Origin: Clostridia bacterium
GTDB lineage: Bacteria > Bacillota > Clostridia > Oscillospirales > CAG-272
NCBI GenBank assembly: GCA_017472255.1
Contig: JAFUQU010000038.1
Span: 226,214-290,213, forward strand
Direction: 5' to 3'
DNA: 64,000 nt
A program made the position numbers and the translations under genes. Below are positions 53,755-62,753 of this stretch, piece after piece. Below the pieces are notes generated by a model. It was not told where the DNA came from and searched no databases. It was given only the letters and a program-made list of their open reading frames with translations. Numbering within the stretch: position 1 is the first letter of the stretch; the number at the start of each line of letters is the position of its first letter.

Positions 53755-55182
53755 ATGAATAAAAATACCCGACCGAAAATCGGCGTGCTGCTCATAGGCG
53801 CAAAGCGCTTCCGCGCTCTGGGTGAAGGCACAGCTGACGGTACATACGACGAGCGCAAGCTGGGCGAAGCCAGCGTCTACATCGACCGCTTTTCCGAATT
53901 CGCCGACGTGGTTTACGACGGCATCGTTTACGAGCGTGAGGACGTGGAACGCACCGTAAATCTGTTCTTCAATCAGCGCGTGGACTGTATCTTCGCCATG
54001 TACCTTTCGTGGGCGGAGGACTTCACCTGGATCCGCTTCCTGCGTGAAATGCCGCCGATGCCGATCTTTTTCGCCAGCGTCGTCCGGGACAGCCTGTCCA
54101 TCGTGGATACCAACGACGAAAATCAGTTCATCGACTTTCTGTCCGCAGGCGCACTTGTGGGTGTGCAGGAAGCCTCCGGCTCCTTCCAACGCTTTGGTCG
54201 CCCGATGTGTGAAACTTATATCGGAACGCTGGACGATGTGTGTACACGGTTCCGAATTTTCGCCCGCGCCGCCCATGTACGTACCCTTCTCCGCCGCACC
54301 AACCTGAGCCTGCTTGCCTGCTACAACGAAGCCATGTGGGCAACCTATATCGATCCCTACAACATCTTTCAAAAAATCGGTCCGGAAATTCACTTTCTCA
54401 GCGTGCAGGAGCTGACCGACGAAATCGAGCAGGTTCCGCAGTCCCTCGTTGACGAGCTGACCAACCACATGTCCAAAACCTACCGCATGATGCCCAACGT
54501 GGATTACGAAAAGTTCAAAGCCTCCGTCCGCGCCTCCTACGCCATGGAGCAGATTGCCGGGCGCTGCGATACCGACCTGCTGGTGCTCAACGACATCGAC
54601 ACGGTGCTGTTCAAGTACGTCGGTCTGCGTCCTGGATTTACGCCCACAAACAAGGACATCGAAATGGTCACTGTCCCCGAGGGTGACATCGGCGGCGGTC
54701 TGGCCACCTACATTCTCCAGCTGCTGGCAGGCTCCAACGCCAACTTCATCGAGCCTTTCTATATCGATCACGCAAACGGCGGCTTTGTCGCCGGACACGC
54801 CGGTCCCAACGATTATCGCGAAGCCCCCGAAAACGTGGTCATTGCCCGGGACGAGCGCTTTGCAAAGACAGCGTGGAAGTACGCGGGCGCGCCCTTCGCG
54901 TGGTATGTTTTCCCCGCCGGCATGAAGACCATGCTGCATATGAGCGAGAAGGACGGCAGAATGAAAATGGTCTGCACAGTAGTCGAATGTCTGCCTACCA
55001 AACATTATCTGGCAAGCTATTCCCACGCCAACTTCCGCCATCCCACCCTCGCCCCCGAGGAGCTGTTCAACCGCATCTTACAGCACGGCGTCACCCAGCA
55101 TTATGGCATCGTAGCGGGCGACGTCACCGCCGAGTTGGAGGTTCTGGCGGGGCTGTGCGATTTTGAGTTTGTAAAAATATAA
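53755..55182 (+). CDS. Sugar isomerase, L-arabinose/L-fucose isomerase superfamily
   Basis: About 475 residues from the ATG at 53755 (GAGG upstream). Three-domain AraA/FucI-like layout: an N-terminal Rossmann part (KIGVLLIGAKRFRALGEGT, VDCIFAMYLSWAEDFTW), a middle part with AMWATYIDPYNIFQKIGPEI, and a C-terminal part with PEGDIGGGLATYILQLLAGS and late SYSHANFRHP. Such enzymes interconvert aldoses and ketoses with Mn2+. It is the first gene of the sugar locus, 20 bases before the ManA fusion gene. The exact sugar is unknown; the metal-binding Glu/His residues were not assigned with certainty. Confidence 0.75.
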   Translation: MNKNTRPKIGVLLIGAKRFRALGEGTADGTYDERKLGEASVYIDRFSEFADVVYDGIVYEREDVERTVNLFFNQRVDCIFAMYLSWAEDFTWIRFLREMPPMPIFFASVVRDSLSIVDTNDENQFIDFLSAGALVGVQEASGSFQRFGRPMCETYIGTLDDVCTRFRIFARAAHVRTLLRRTNLSLLACYNEAMWATYIDPYNIFQKIGPEIHFLSVQELTDEIEQVPQSLVDELTNHMSKTYRMMPNVDYEKFKASVRASYAMEQIAGRCDTDLLVLNDIDTVLFKYVGLRPGFTPTNKDIEMVTVPEGDIGGGLATYILQLLAGSNANFIEPFYIDHANGGFVAGHAGPNDYREAPENVVIARDERFAKTAWKYAGAPFAWYVFPAGMKTMLHMSEKDGRMKMVCTVVECLPTKHYLASYSHANFRHPTLAPEELFNRILQHGVTQHYGIVAGDVTAELEVLAGLCDFEFVKI

Positions 55183-55201
55183 GAAAGAGAGATAAATCCC
55201 C

Positions 55202-57016
55202 ATGAGCTTCATGTTCAATCCCTACCCTTACGACGATCCCCGCGCGGTGAACAAAATCACCGCTCCCGGCGTTGATCTTTCCACCGTCAAGACCTGCCCC
55301 ACCTGCATCAAGGCGGAAATCGCCGCCGCTGCAAAAAAGATTGGCAAGGGCATCATCGCCATCGACGGCTATGTTACCGCTCCCTTCGCACTGCTGGCTG
55401 ATCTGGTTAAAGAAGCCTGCGAGGAAGCCGGTCTGGCTGTCAGCGTGGTCTGCACCCGCACGCTGGCCCGCCCGTCGGACGAGCTGAAAGCCGAGCTTGC
55501 GCCCTATCTGCCCGAAGACCGGGTAAAAGACCCGGTTCTGCTCTACGGTAAAATCTGGGACAAGGGCTATCACGGTCTGATGGATCAGGAAAAGGTGGCA
55601 GCCGTTCTCGACGCCGCAAAAGCATTCGACGGAATCACCGTAATCGTCGGCAACGGCGCGCTGTCCGAGGATTTAATCGTCGCGGCAGACTATAAGGTCT
55701 GGGCAGACATCACGCCCAAAATGGCCGTTCTCAACGTGAAAAAGGGTAACTATCTGAACTACGGCTGCGACGAGGAGCTTCCCTTCAAGCAGGCTATGCG
55801 CCGCAACTATTACGCCGACTTCGACCTCAGCTTCTCCCTGCGCAAAAAGCTGCTGGAGAACGACAATCTCGACCTGTACATCGCCGCCGACAAGCCCGAC
55901 GCGCTGGTTGCCATGCCCTACAGCACCATGAAGGCGCTGCTGCTGCGCGCCACCGACTATCCCTTCCGCTGCAAGCCGGTTTACCTTGAAGGCGTATGGG
56001 GCGGCTATTACACGATGAAGGAGCGCAATCTTCCCCGCGAGATGAAGAACGCCGCGTGGATTTTCGACCTGATTCCCATGGAGGTTTCCACCGTACTCGA
56101 GGTGGGCGATCTCAAGCTGGAATTCCCCTACTACACGCTGATCGGCGCTAACGGCGAAAAGCTGCTGGGTGAACAGTGCGTGAAGGATTTCCACGGCTAC
56201 TTCCCCATCCGCTTCAACTTTGACGACACCTTCCACTCCAGCGGCAATATGTCCATCCAGCTCCATCCCGGCGAGCAGTTCTTGAAGGAAAATTCCAATG
56301 AGCTGGGGCGTCAGGACGAAAGCTACTACATCGTAGCCACCGCGCAGGACGCCAAGACTTATCTCGGATTCAAGCAGGACGCCGACATCGATCAGTTCTT
56401 AGCCGACATCAAGCGTTCCGAGACCGAGCACACCGAGGTGGACTATCAGAAGTACATCAACGGCGTGGAGTCCAAGCCGGGCGTACAGGTTATGATTCCC
56501 CACGGCACCATTCACGCTTCCGGACGGAATCAGCTGATTCTGGAAATCGGTTCGCTGACCGTCGGCTCCTATACCTACAAGATGTACGATTACCTGCGCA
56601 AGGATCTGGACGGCAATCCCCGCCCGATTCACAGCTACTACGGCGAGATGAACCTGAACCGCGATATGCGCGAGGATTATGTCTATGCCAATCTGGTCAA
56701 CGGCGGCAAGCGCACGCTTCGTAAGGGCGACGACTGGGAGGAATATGTGGTCGGTGAGTGCGACCGTCTCTACTTCTCGCTGCGCAACGAAAAGTTCGGC
56801 GAAAAGATCGAGGACGACACCAACGGCGACTTCCACGTGCTGACGCTGGTGGACGGTGAGGAGGTTGAAATCCGCTCGAAAAAGGATCCCTCCCTCTCCT
56901 TTACGCAGAAGTTCCTTGACATCGTGGTCGTTCCCGCGTCTATGGGCGAATACGAGATCATCAACAAGAAGCCCGGCACGATTATTGTTGAGCATAAGAC
57001 CATGCTCAAGAGATAA
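55202..57016 (+). CDS. Class I mannose-6-phosphate isomerase fused to a degenerate kinase-like domain
   Basis: 604 residues. The N-terminal 220 or so residues look like a P-loop nucleoside-kinase fold (IGKGIIAIDGYVTAPFALLAD, VIVGNGALSEDLIVAADYKV, FKQAMRRNYYADFD), but the Walker A Gly-Lys-Ser/Thr is absent, so it is a pseudokinase-like domain. From about residue 250 there is a ManA-type cupin: VYLEGVWGGYYTM, zinc-site SIQLHPGEQF (His355) and PHGTIHASG (His434, His438). It probably interconverts a ketose and aldose phosphate. It lies between the isomerase and the ROK kinase genes. RBS AAAGAGAG. Confidence 0.8.
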   Translation: MSFMFNPYPYDDPRAVNKITAPGVDLSTVKTCPTCIKAEIAAAAKKIGKGIIAIDGYVTAPFALLADLVKEACEEAGLAVSVVCTRTLARPSDELKAELAPYLPEDRVKDPVLLYGKIWDKGYHGLMDQEKVAAVLDAAKAFDGITVIVGNGALSEDLIVAADYKVWADITPKMAVLNVKKGNYLNYGCDEELPFKQAMRRNYYADFDLSFSLRKKLLENDNLDLYIAADKPDALVAMPYSTMKALLLRATDYPFRCKPVYLEGVWGGYYTMKERNLPREMKNAAWIFDLIPMEVSTVLEVGDLKLEFPYYTLIGANGEKLLGEQCVKDFHGYFPIRFNFDDTFHSSGNMSIQLHPGEQFLKENSNELGRQDESYYIVATAQDAKTYLGFKQDADIDQFLADIKRSETEHTEVDYQKYINGVESKPGVQVMIPHGTIHASGRNQLILEIGSLTVGSYTYKMYDYLRKDLDGNPRPIHSYYGEMNLNRDMREDYVYANLVNGGKRTLRKGDDWEEYVVGECDRLYFSLRNEKFGEKIEDDTNGDFHVLTLVDGEEVEIRSKKDPSLSFTQKFLDIVVVPASMGEYEIINKKPGTIIVEHKTMLKR

Positions 57017-57026
57017 GCAACCTTCG

Positions 57027-57047
57027 GGGCGGGACACAGTCCCGCCC
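57027..57047 (+). other. Intercistronic hairpin
   Basis: GGGCGGGAC-ACA-GTCCCGCCC between the ManA-like and ROK genes, without a T-tract; may set relative transcript levels within the operon. Confidence 0.5.
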
Positions 57048-57070
57048 TGCTCTGATATCGGAGGATTAAT

Positions 57071-57955
57071 ATGAAACAATATGTCATCGCCATCGACGCG
57101 GGCGGCACCTTTTTCAAGTCGGCCATTGTATCGAGCGAAGCGGAAATCCTGCCCGGCTCCACTCTCACCGTCCCTGCCAACAACGACGCCACGCCGGAAA
57201 TCGTAAAGCGGGGCTACCACGATACCCTGACCGCCCAGCTTGCCAACGCCAGGGCGGCGGGCATCGAAATCTCTGCCGTCGCCATCGACACTCCCGGTCC
57301 CTTCGATTATGTCGCGGGAGTCAGCAAAATGGCGCACAAATTCAAGGCGATCTACAACATCCCTCTGCGCCCGTGGATTGAAGAAGTGACGGGAAAGTTA
57401 CCAATCACCTTCATTCACGATTCGGCGGCGTTCCTGGGCGGCGAGATGTGGCACTCGCCTTACGGAGACTATAAAAACGCAGGCGGCGTTATGATCGGCA
57501 CCGGGCTGGGCTTTGCCACCATGCACGACGGTGTGATTCTGCGCAAGCCCGATGGCTCGCCGCTCTACAGCATCTGGGCGGAGCCTTACGGCGGGGACGG
57601 AAAGATCGCCGAGGACTATGTCTCCGGGCGCGGCATCGCGTCCCGCTATCCCGGCGGAAATGTGAACGCCAAGGAGCTGGAGCGTCTGGCGCTGGAAGGT
57701 GACACCGACGCGAAATGTGTCTATGCCGACACGGGACGTATTCTGGCGGAAGTGATCAAGCCCTATCTGGAGCGTGTGGAGGCGGAAATCTTGATTCTAG
57801 GAGGGCAGATTTCACGGGCGCTGCCGCTGTTTGAAGCCGAGCTGACCGAGGGTCTGGTAGGCGTGAAGACACTGCGCAAAATTACAAAATCCCAGCGTCT
57901 GGAGGTTTCACATATGCTGGGCGCAGCGCATGACTGCTTCATCCGCGTTTTGTGA
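57071..57955 (+). CDS. ROK-family sugar kinase
   Basis: 294 residues. ASKHA fold with phosphate 1 motif IAIDAGGTFFKSAIVSS (residues 6-22), catalytic Asp in ITFIHDSAAFLGGEMW, adenosine-side GGVMIGTGLGFATMHDG, and the late ILILGGQISRALPLF. The ROK zinc motif (CGRRGCLE) is missing, so it is a divergent member. It phosphorylates a hexose or amino sugar that the neighbouring isomerases would handle. GGAGG lies 6 bases before the ATG. Confidence 0.88.
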   Translation: MKQYVIAIDAGGTFFKSAIVSSEAEILPGSTLTVPANNDATPEIVKRGYHDTLTAQLANARAAGIEISAVAIDTPGPFDYVAGVSKMAHKFKAIYNIPLRPWIEEVTGKLPITFIHDSAAFLGGEMWHSPYGDYKNAGGVMIGTGLGFATMHDGVILRKPDGSPLYSIWAEPYGGDGKIAEDYVSGRGIASRYPGGNVNAKELERLALEGDTDAKCVYADTGRILAEVIKPYLERVEAEILILGGQISRALPLFEAELTEGLVGVKTLRKITKSQRLEVSHMLGAAHDCFIRVL

Positions 57956-57967
57956 CATTTTTTTGAT

Positions 57968-57994
57968 GAATAAAGTGTTAAATTTACTTTATTC
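57968..57994. promoter_or_regulatory. Inverted repeat upstream of the RpiR gene
   Basis: GAATAAAGT-N9-ACTTTATTC, perfect 9 bp arms, 11 bases upstream of the -35; possible RpiR autoregulatory site or weak terminator. Confidence 0.4.
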
Positions 57995-58004
57995 CTTAAA
58001 CCTC

Positions 58005-58033
58005 TTGCAAAAATTATGAAGATGTAGTATAAT
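58005..58033 (+). promoter_or_regulatory. Promoter of the regulator pair
   Basis: TTGCAA (58005-58010), 17 bp, TATAAT (58028-58033). Confidence 0.7.
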
Positions 58034-58080
58034 ATTCTATGGAAATATGGAACTATTTCTGAAACTGCAAATGGAACGGA

Positions 58081-58944
58081 GTGTTGAAACTGCGCTGCTA
58101 TCTTAACATTAAGGAAAGCTACGAGCGTCTTTCGGTCAGCGAAAAACGCATCGCCAAATATATCATTGACAATCCAAGCGAGGTTGTCAAAATGCCAATC
58201 GGCGATCTGGCGGACAAGTGTCAGACCAGCAAACCCACCGTTGTCCGTCTCTGCAAATCCCTCGGCTACAGCGGCTACAAGGAGCTGTGTATGTACCTGA
58301 ACGCGGATATCATGCTCAGCGAGAACGGCGAAATGACCTACAAGGACATCAATCCCAACGATGAATCGCCGGAAATCGTCGCAAAGGTTGCCGAAAACAA
58401 CATCAAGGCCATTAAAAATACCATGGAAATCATGGACTACGCCGAACTGAACCGGGCGGTTGACCTGCTGATGAACGCCCGCCGCATCGATTTCTACGGC
58501 GTGGGCAACTCGGGCTTTGTGGCGATGGACGCGCAGAACAAATTCCTGCGCATCAACAAGCTGGCCACCGCCCAAACAGACCCCCATCTCCAGATTCTCA
58601 CCGCGTCCAATCTATCGGAAAACGACGTGGCGGTCTTCATCTCCTACACCGGCGAAACCCGCGACCTGCTGGAAACCATGGAAATCGTCAAATCCACCGG
58701 CGCGGCTACCATCAGCATCACCAAGCTGGGCAAAAATTCTCTGTCTCTCGCCAGCGATGTGAACCTTTTCATGGTATCCGACGAGAGCTTCATCCGCAGC
58801 GGCGCCATGAGCAGCCGCATCGGTCAGCTCTGCATCGTAGACATCCTCTTTTCCATCGTCACCAGTCGGATGTACAGCGACATCAAGCCCTATCTCGACC
58901 GCTCCATGGCCGCCTCCAAGAAGAAAAAGACGCTGAAGGTATAA
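58081..58944 (+). CDS. RpiR-family (HTH_6 + SIS) transcriptional regulator
   Basis: 287 residues. N-terminal HTH_6 at about residues 5-75 (LSVSEKRIAKYIIDNPSEVV, GDLADKCQTSKPTVVRLCKS, LGYSGYKELCMYL). C-terminal SIS sugar-phosphate domain at about 125-265 (RRIDFYGVGNSGFVAMDAQN, VAVFISYTGETRDLLETM, SIGRIGQL-like MSSRIGQLCIVDIL). GTG at 58081 is the given start; TTG at 58084 is an alternative. SIS binding of a sugar phosphate made by the upstream kinase would close a feedback loop. The next AraC gene starts 4 bases after the stop. Confidence 0.92.
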   Translation: MLKLRCYLNIKESYERLSVSEKRIAKYIIDNPSEVVKMPIGDLADKCQTSKPTVVRLCKSLGYSGYKELCMYLNADIMLSENGEMTYKDINPNDESPEIVAKVAENNIKAIKNTMEIMDYAELNRAVDLLMNARRIDFYGVGNSGFVAMDAQNKFLRINKLATAQTDPHLQILTASNLSENDVAVFISYTGETRDLLETMEIVKSTGAATISITKLGKNSLSLASDVNLFMVSDESFIRSGAMSSRIGQLCIVDILFSIVTSRMYSDIKPYLDRSMAASKKKKTLKV

Positions 58945-58948
58945 TGCC

Positions 58949-59749
58949 GTGTGCGAACGCTTCTGGCAGGAGCTGGACAGCTCCGATTACTGCCTGACCA
59001 ACATTGCCGCTTACAGAGTTCATAACCCTACATCGAATATCTTTTGTACGCCCCCGGAGGGGCGCCGCGGCTGTGCGCTGACCTTCGTGACCGAAGGCGG
59101 GTATCATTACCGTTCCAACGACGGCAGGGAATTTGACTGTACCAGAGGCGACGTCAGCTTTCTGCCCGCCGGAGCGCGATACAGGCATGAAACGATCACC
59201 GCTCCCTCCCGGATGTTGGTGATCTATTTCACCATCTGCTATCCCGAAGGTTCCCCGATCGGATGGGAACATCCGGATATACAGCATATCGTGTGCTCCG
59301 ATCCGCACCGCACCGGACGGCTGTTCCACGCGGTCTGCGACAGCTTTTTCAGCCTGCTCTGCCCCCGCTCGGAGGTGAAAGGCGCGCTTCATCGCCTGAT
59401 CGGTGAGCTGGCACGGGGAGGAGACCGCGTTCGTCTGACCGAAGCAGAGCTGGCACGTTTGGATCCGGCGCTGACCTATCTGTCCTCCGAGCCTTCCAGC
59501 GGTGTCACTGTAGCCGAGCTGGCGGCGCGCTGCTATCTCAGCGAATATGCCTTCCGAGAACTGTTCAAAAAATACGCCGGTCAGCCACCCAAGACCTACC
59601 TGATCGAACGCCGGGTGGAACGGGTGGAGCAGATGTTTCAAAGCACCGATATCTCAGTCACCGACGCCGCACTGGCCTGCGGCTTTGAGGATCCCAGCTA
59701 CTTTTTCAAGGTATACAAGCGTTTGCGAGGGCATTCGCCGGGGAATTGA
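58949..59749 (+). CDS. AraC-family transcriptional regulator
   Basis: 266 residues, GTG start at 58949, 4 bases after the RpiR stop. The N-terminal cupin has LTFVTEGGYHYRSNDGREFD and VSFLPAGARYRHE. The C-terminal HTH pair spans about residues 180-266 (VAELAARCYLSEYAFRELFK, then ISVTDAALACGFEDPSYFFK and VYKRLRGHSPGN). It is encoded together with the RpiR regulator and upstream of the oxidoreductase/SBP genes, so the two probably control the whole sugar locus in response to a free sugar and a sugar phosphate respectively. Confidence 0.92.
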   Translation: MCERFWQELDSSDYCLTNIAAYRVHNPTSNIFCTPPEGRRGCALTFVTEGGYHYRSNDGREFDCTRGDVSFLPAGARYRHETITAPSRMLVIYFTICYPEGSPIGWEHPDIQHIVCSDPHRTGRLFHAVCDSFFSLLCPRSEVKGALHRLIGELARGGDRVRLTEAELARLDPALTYLSSEPSSGVTVAELAARCYLSEYAFRELFKKYAGQPPKTYLIERRVERVEQMFQSTDISVTDAALACGFEDPSYFFKVYKRLRGHSPGN

Positions 59750-59767
59750 TTATTATTTAACAAAGAT

Positions 59768-59801
59768 TGCGATTATTACAGAATTCACTGTGATAATCGC
59801 A
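59768..59801 (+). terminator. Terminator after the AraC gene
   Basis: TGCGATTATTACAG (59768-59781) and CTGTGATAATCGCA (59788-59801), one mismatch, followed by TTTCTTTTT. Confidence 0.8.
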
Positions 59802-59863
59802 TTTCTTTTTGCCCTGCGGTGTGGTATACTATAGACATAAAATACAGCACAAACGAGGCAATC

Positions 59864-61165
59864 ATGCAAAAACATTATGATATCATCGTAGCCGGTGGGG
59901 GCTGCGCCGGCTTCACCGCCGCCGTTCAGGCGGGACGGCTGGGCAAGCGCGTCCTGCTCGTCGAGAAAAACGGTATGCCCGGCGGCATTCTGACCGTGGG
60001 CGGCAACAACGAAATCGCCCAGTTCTGGGCACATCAGAAACAGCTCATCGCGGGCATCGGCTGGGAATTCTGCAAGCGGCTTGAAGCCATCGGCGGCGCG
60101 GAAATTCCCGATATGACCCAGGTTTATCCCAAGCATTGGATGTACGGCATCCACGTCAACATCCCTCTGGCAGCGTATATGATGGACGAAATGCTGCTGG
60201 AAGCCGGCGTGAACCTCTGCTATGAGCAGACGCTCTGCGCCGTACAAACTGAAGCGGACGGAGACAGAAACCGCATTGCCGGTGTGACGATCACATCCAA
60301 AAGCGGGCTGATTGACTTAACCGCCGACACCTACATCGACTGTACCGGAGACGGTGATCTGTCCGTATTCGCAGGCGCGCAATACGAATGCGGCACACCG
60401 GATGAGGAGGGATTGTCCCTCCAGCCGGGAAGCGTCCGCTACTTTCTGAACGGCAGCAAGGTTTCGGACGAAGAAAACAAGCGCATTCATGCCGTTCTGA
60501 ATGCGGCCATCGCCGACGGTTCGCTGAAAGCCCCCGACACCAAGCGCGCTTCCTACAACCAGCTGATTTACTGCAAAGGCAACAACATCAACCACATTTC
60601 CCGCTTCAACGGCGCCGACAGCGAGGAAAAAACCGCTGCCAACATTGAAGGACGCCGCTGTGCAGCCCGCATCTTTCAAGCGCTGCGCCGGGCGGGCATC
60701 ACACCAGATATGGAGATGATCTGCCCCGAAACCGCCGCCCGCGAAACCCGCCGCATCCTCTGTGACGGCTACATCACGGCGGAGGATTATGTGGCAGCCC
60801 GGGTTTATCCCGACGGCATCTGCCACTCCTACTACCCCATCGATCTCCATCGGGACGGCATGGGCGGCATTCAGCAGATCTTTCTGAACAACGGCGAAAC
60901 GCCCTCCATTCCGCTGTCGGCTATGACGGTGAAGGGCATCTCCAACCTGTACGCGGCAGGACGCTGCGCTTCCGGCGACCGGCTGGCAAACTCCGCGTAC
61001 CGTGTTAAAGCCTCCTGCATGGCCATGGGTCAGGTCTGCGGCGCCGCCGCATCGCTTGCCGTCGATGAGAACAGCGGACGCACCCGCGGCATTGACTTCG
61101 GCAAGCTTCGTCAAATATTAGAAGAAAACGGCGCCATTCTGCCGCCGATCGAAAATACAAATTAA
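59864..61165 (+). CDS. FAD-dependent oxidoreductase (FAD_oxidored family)
   Basis: About 433 residues from the ATG at 59864. N-terminal dinucleotide motif YDIIVAGGGCAGFTAAVQAG (GxGxxG), then RVLLVEKNGMPGGILTVGG. The middle has DTYIDCTGDGDLSVFAGA, which is typical of PF12831 FAD-dependent oxidoreductases, and the C-terminal FAD part has ISNLYAAGRCASGDRLANSA. No signal peptide. Members oxidise or reduce sugars, cyclitols or other hydroxyl compounds. It lies 15 bases upstream of an SBP lipoprotein gene, so it may act on the ligand that protein captures. Confidence 0.88.
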   Translation: MQKHYDIIVAGGGCAGFTAAVQAGRLGKRVLLVEKNGMPGGILTVGGNNEIAQFWAHQKQLIAGIGWEFCKRLEAIGGAEIPDMTQVYPKHWMYGIHVNIPLAAYMMDEMLLEAGVNLCYEQTLCAVQTEADGDRNRIAGVTITSKSGLIDLTADTYIDCTGDGDLSVFAGAQYECGTPDEEGLSLQPGSVRYFLNGSKVSDEENKRIHAVLNAAIADGSLKAPDTKRASYNQLIYCKGNNINHISRFNGADSEEKTAANIEGRRCAARIFQALRRAGITPDMEMICPETAARETRRILCDGYITAEDYVAARVYPDGICHSYYPIDLHRDGMGGIQQIFLNNGETPSIPLSAMTVKGISNLYAAGRCASGDRLANSAYRVKASCMAMGQVCGAAASLAVDENSGRTRGIDFGKLRQILEENGAILPPIENTN

Positions 61166-61180
61166 GAAAGGAACCCTATC

Positions 61181-62584
61181 ATGAATCGCATTCGCATTCC
61201 CGCACTGCTCCTGACTCTGCCGCTGCTGCTCACCGCCTGCGGCTCCCAGTCCGCGCCCATCGACACCACGTCTGCCGACACCTCCTCCGCTCCTGCCGAA
61301 ACGACGGAAACCTTTGATGTCCCCGAAGCACTGGATTTCGGCGGACGCAGCTTCACAATCCTGACCATCGATGAAGGCGTTCTCTACACATATTTTGAAG
61401 ATGTGGAGGCTGAAAACGGCGACGTGATGAACGACGCCATCTACCGACGCAACCGCAAGGTTGAAGAATATCTGAACATAAAATTCGAGGTGGAGACTGT
61501 CGCCGGTTCCACAGCGCTGCTTCCACGCGCACAGCAGGACATCATGTCCAGCGATTCCACCTTTGATATGATTTCCACTCACATCATCCGCAACAACGCC
61601 ACCCTCGTCACCGAGGGCTATGTTATGGATTTAGCCGAGCTGGAGCATCTAAACTTTACCAAATCCTGGTGGAACAGCAGCTTTGCCGACACCATGTCCA
61701 TCAAAGGCAAAACCTTCTTCGCCTCGGGCGATATGATCGTCCCCAACGCCCGCGTCATCGTGTTTAACAAGCAAATGATGGAGGACAACAGCCTGCCGGA
61801 TATCTACGAAACCGTCCGCTCTGGCAGCTGGACGCTGGACACCATGGGCAGCTACACCAAGGATATGGTGCGTGATCTTGATGGCAACAATGTATTGGAC
61901 GAAAACGATCAGTACGCCTTCTCCGATCTTTCCAACACGGGTCTGGGCACCTCCTTTGTCCACGCCTCCGGGCAGCTCATCGTCGAGAAAGAGGGGACCG
62001 ACAGCTTCCGTCTGACCTTGCAGGACGAAAAGATGGACACCTTGCTGAACAAGCTGTACGATTACCTCTATCGCGACGGCAACACGAAAATCACCAATAC
62101 TGAATTCGGCAACGGCAATGTCCTGTTCGGTTCACAGGTGCTGCTCAAACTTCAGGTGCTCCGCGATTCAAAAACCGAATTCGGTGTCATCCCGTTCCCC
62201 AAATACGACGAATCACAGGATAAATATTATTCTTCCGTCTGGAACGGTCTGGTCTGCGTGCCGATCACGGCGAAGGACATGGACTGTGTGGGCGCGGTAA
62301 TGGAATCGCTGGCTTACTATTCGCAGGACACGCTGGTTCCCGCCTACTATGAGAAACTGCTGGGAGGCAAATTTGCCCAGGATGACGACTCGGTAGAAAT
62401 GCTGGACATTATCTTTGATGGTCTGGTCTACGACATCGGCTTCTGCTTTGACAACTTCATCGGATGCTACTCCGCCATCGGTACCTTGCTCAATGAGGGA
62501 AACATCGCCCTCTCGTCCTATTACGCCGCTAACGGCGCCGTTTACGAGACGCATTATCAGGAGCTTTTCGACTCAGTGGAATGA
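61181..62584 (+). CDS. Extracellular solute-binding lipoprotein (third copy)
   Basis: 467 residues. Signal MNRIRIPALLLTLPLLLTAC with lipobox Cys20, a Ser/Thr/Ala-rich linker to about residue 45, then the binding fold with DVMNDAIYRRNRKVEEYLNI, the element shared with the SBPs at 1979-3469 and 12118-13581. AAAGGAA precedes the ATG. No permease or ATPase is nearby, as for the other two. It is co-directional with the FAD oxidoreductase and ends the sugar locus. Confidence 0.87.
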   Translation: MNRIRIPALLLTLPLLLTACGSQSAPIDTTSADTSSAPAETTETFDVPEALDFGGRSFTILTIDEGVLYTYFEDVEAENGDVMNDAIYRRNRKVEEYLNIKFEVETVAGSTALLPRAQQDIMSSDSTFDMISTHIIRNNATLVTEGYVMDLAELEHLNFTKSWWNSSFADTMSIKGKTFFASGDMIVPNARVIVFNKQMMEDNSLPDIYETVRSGSWTLDTMGSYTKDMVRDLDGNNVLDENDQYAFSDLSNTGLGTSFVHASGQLIVEKEGTDSFRLTLQDEKMDTLLNKLYDYLYRDGNTKITNTEFGNGNVLFGSQVLLKLQVLRDSKTEFGVIPFPKYDESQDKYYSSVWNGLVCVPITAKDMDCVGAVMESLAYYSQDTLVPAYYEKLLGGKFAQDDDSVEMLDIIFDGLVYDIGFCFDNFIGCYSAIGTLLNEGNIALSSYYAANGAVYETHYQELFDSVE

Positions 62585-62600
62585 CGCAATTTGTCAGGAT

Positions 62601-62634
62601 AAACAGGATACCGCTCCCTTGCGGTATCCTGTTT
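62601..62634 (+). terminator. Rho-independent terminator of the sugar locus
   Basis: AAACAGGATACCGC-TCCCTT-GCGGTATCCTGTTT followed by TTT. Confidence 0.92.
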
Positions 62635-62690
62635 TTTCCCCTCACAACAATTTTCTGTTAGAGAGCCGAATATTTATACAGTTTAATCTA

Positions 62691-62720
62691 TTGACAGATT
62701 CGCGCTGAATATGGTATAAT
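62691..62720 (+). promoter_or_regulatory. carAB promoter
   Basis: TTGACA (62691-62696), 18 bp, TATAAT (62715-62720). No pyrimidine attenuator is visible in the short leader. Confidence 0.8.
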
Positions 62721-62753
62721 AGTAAGAACAAAAAGATCAATGGAGGTATAAAT

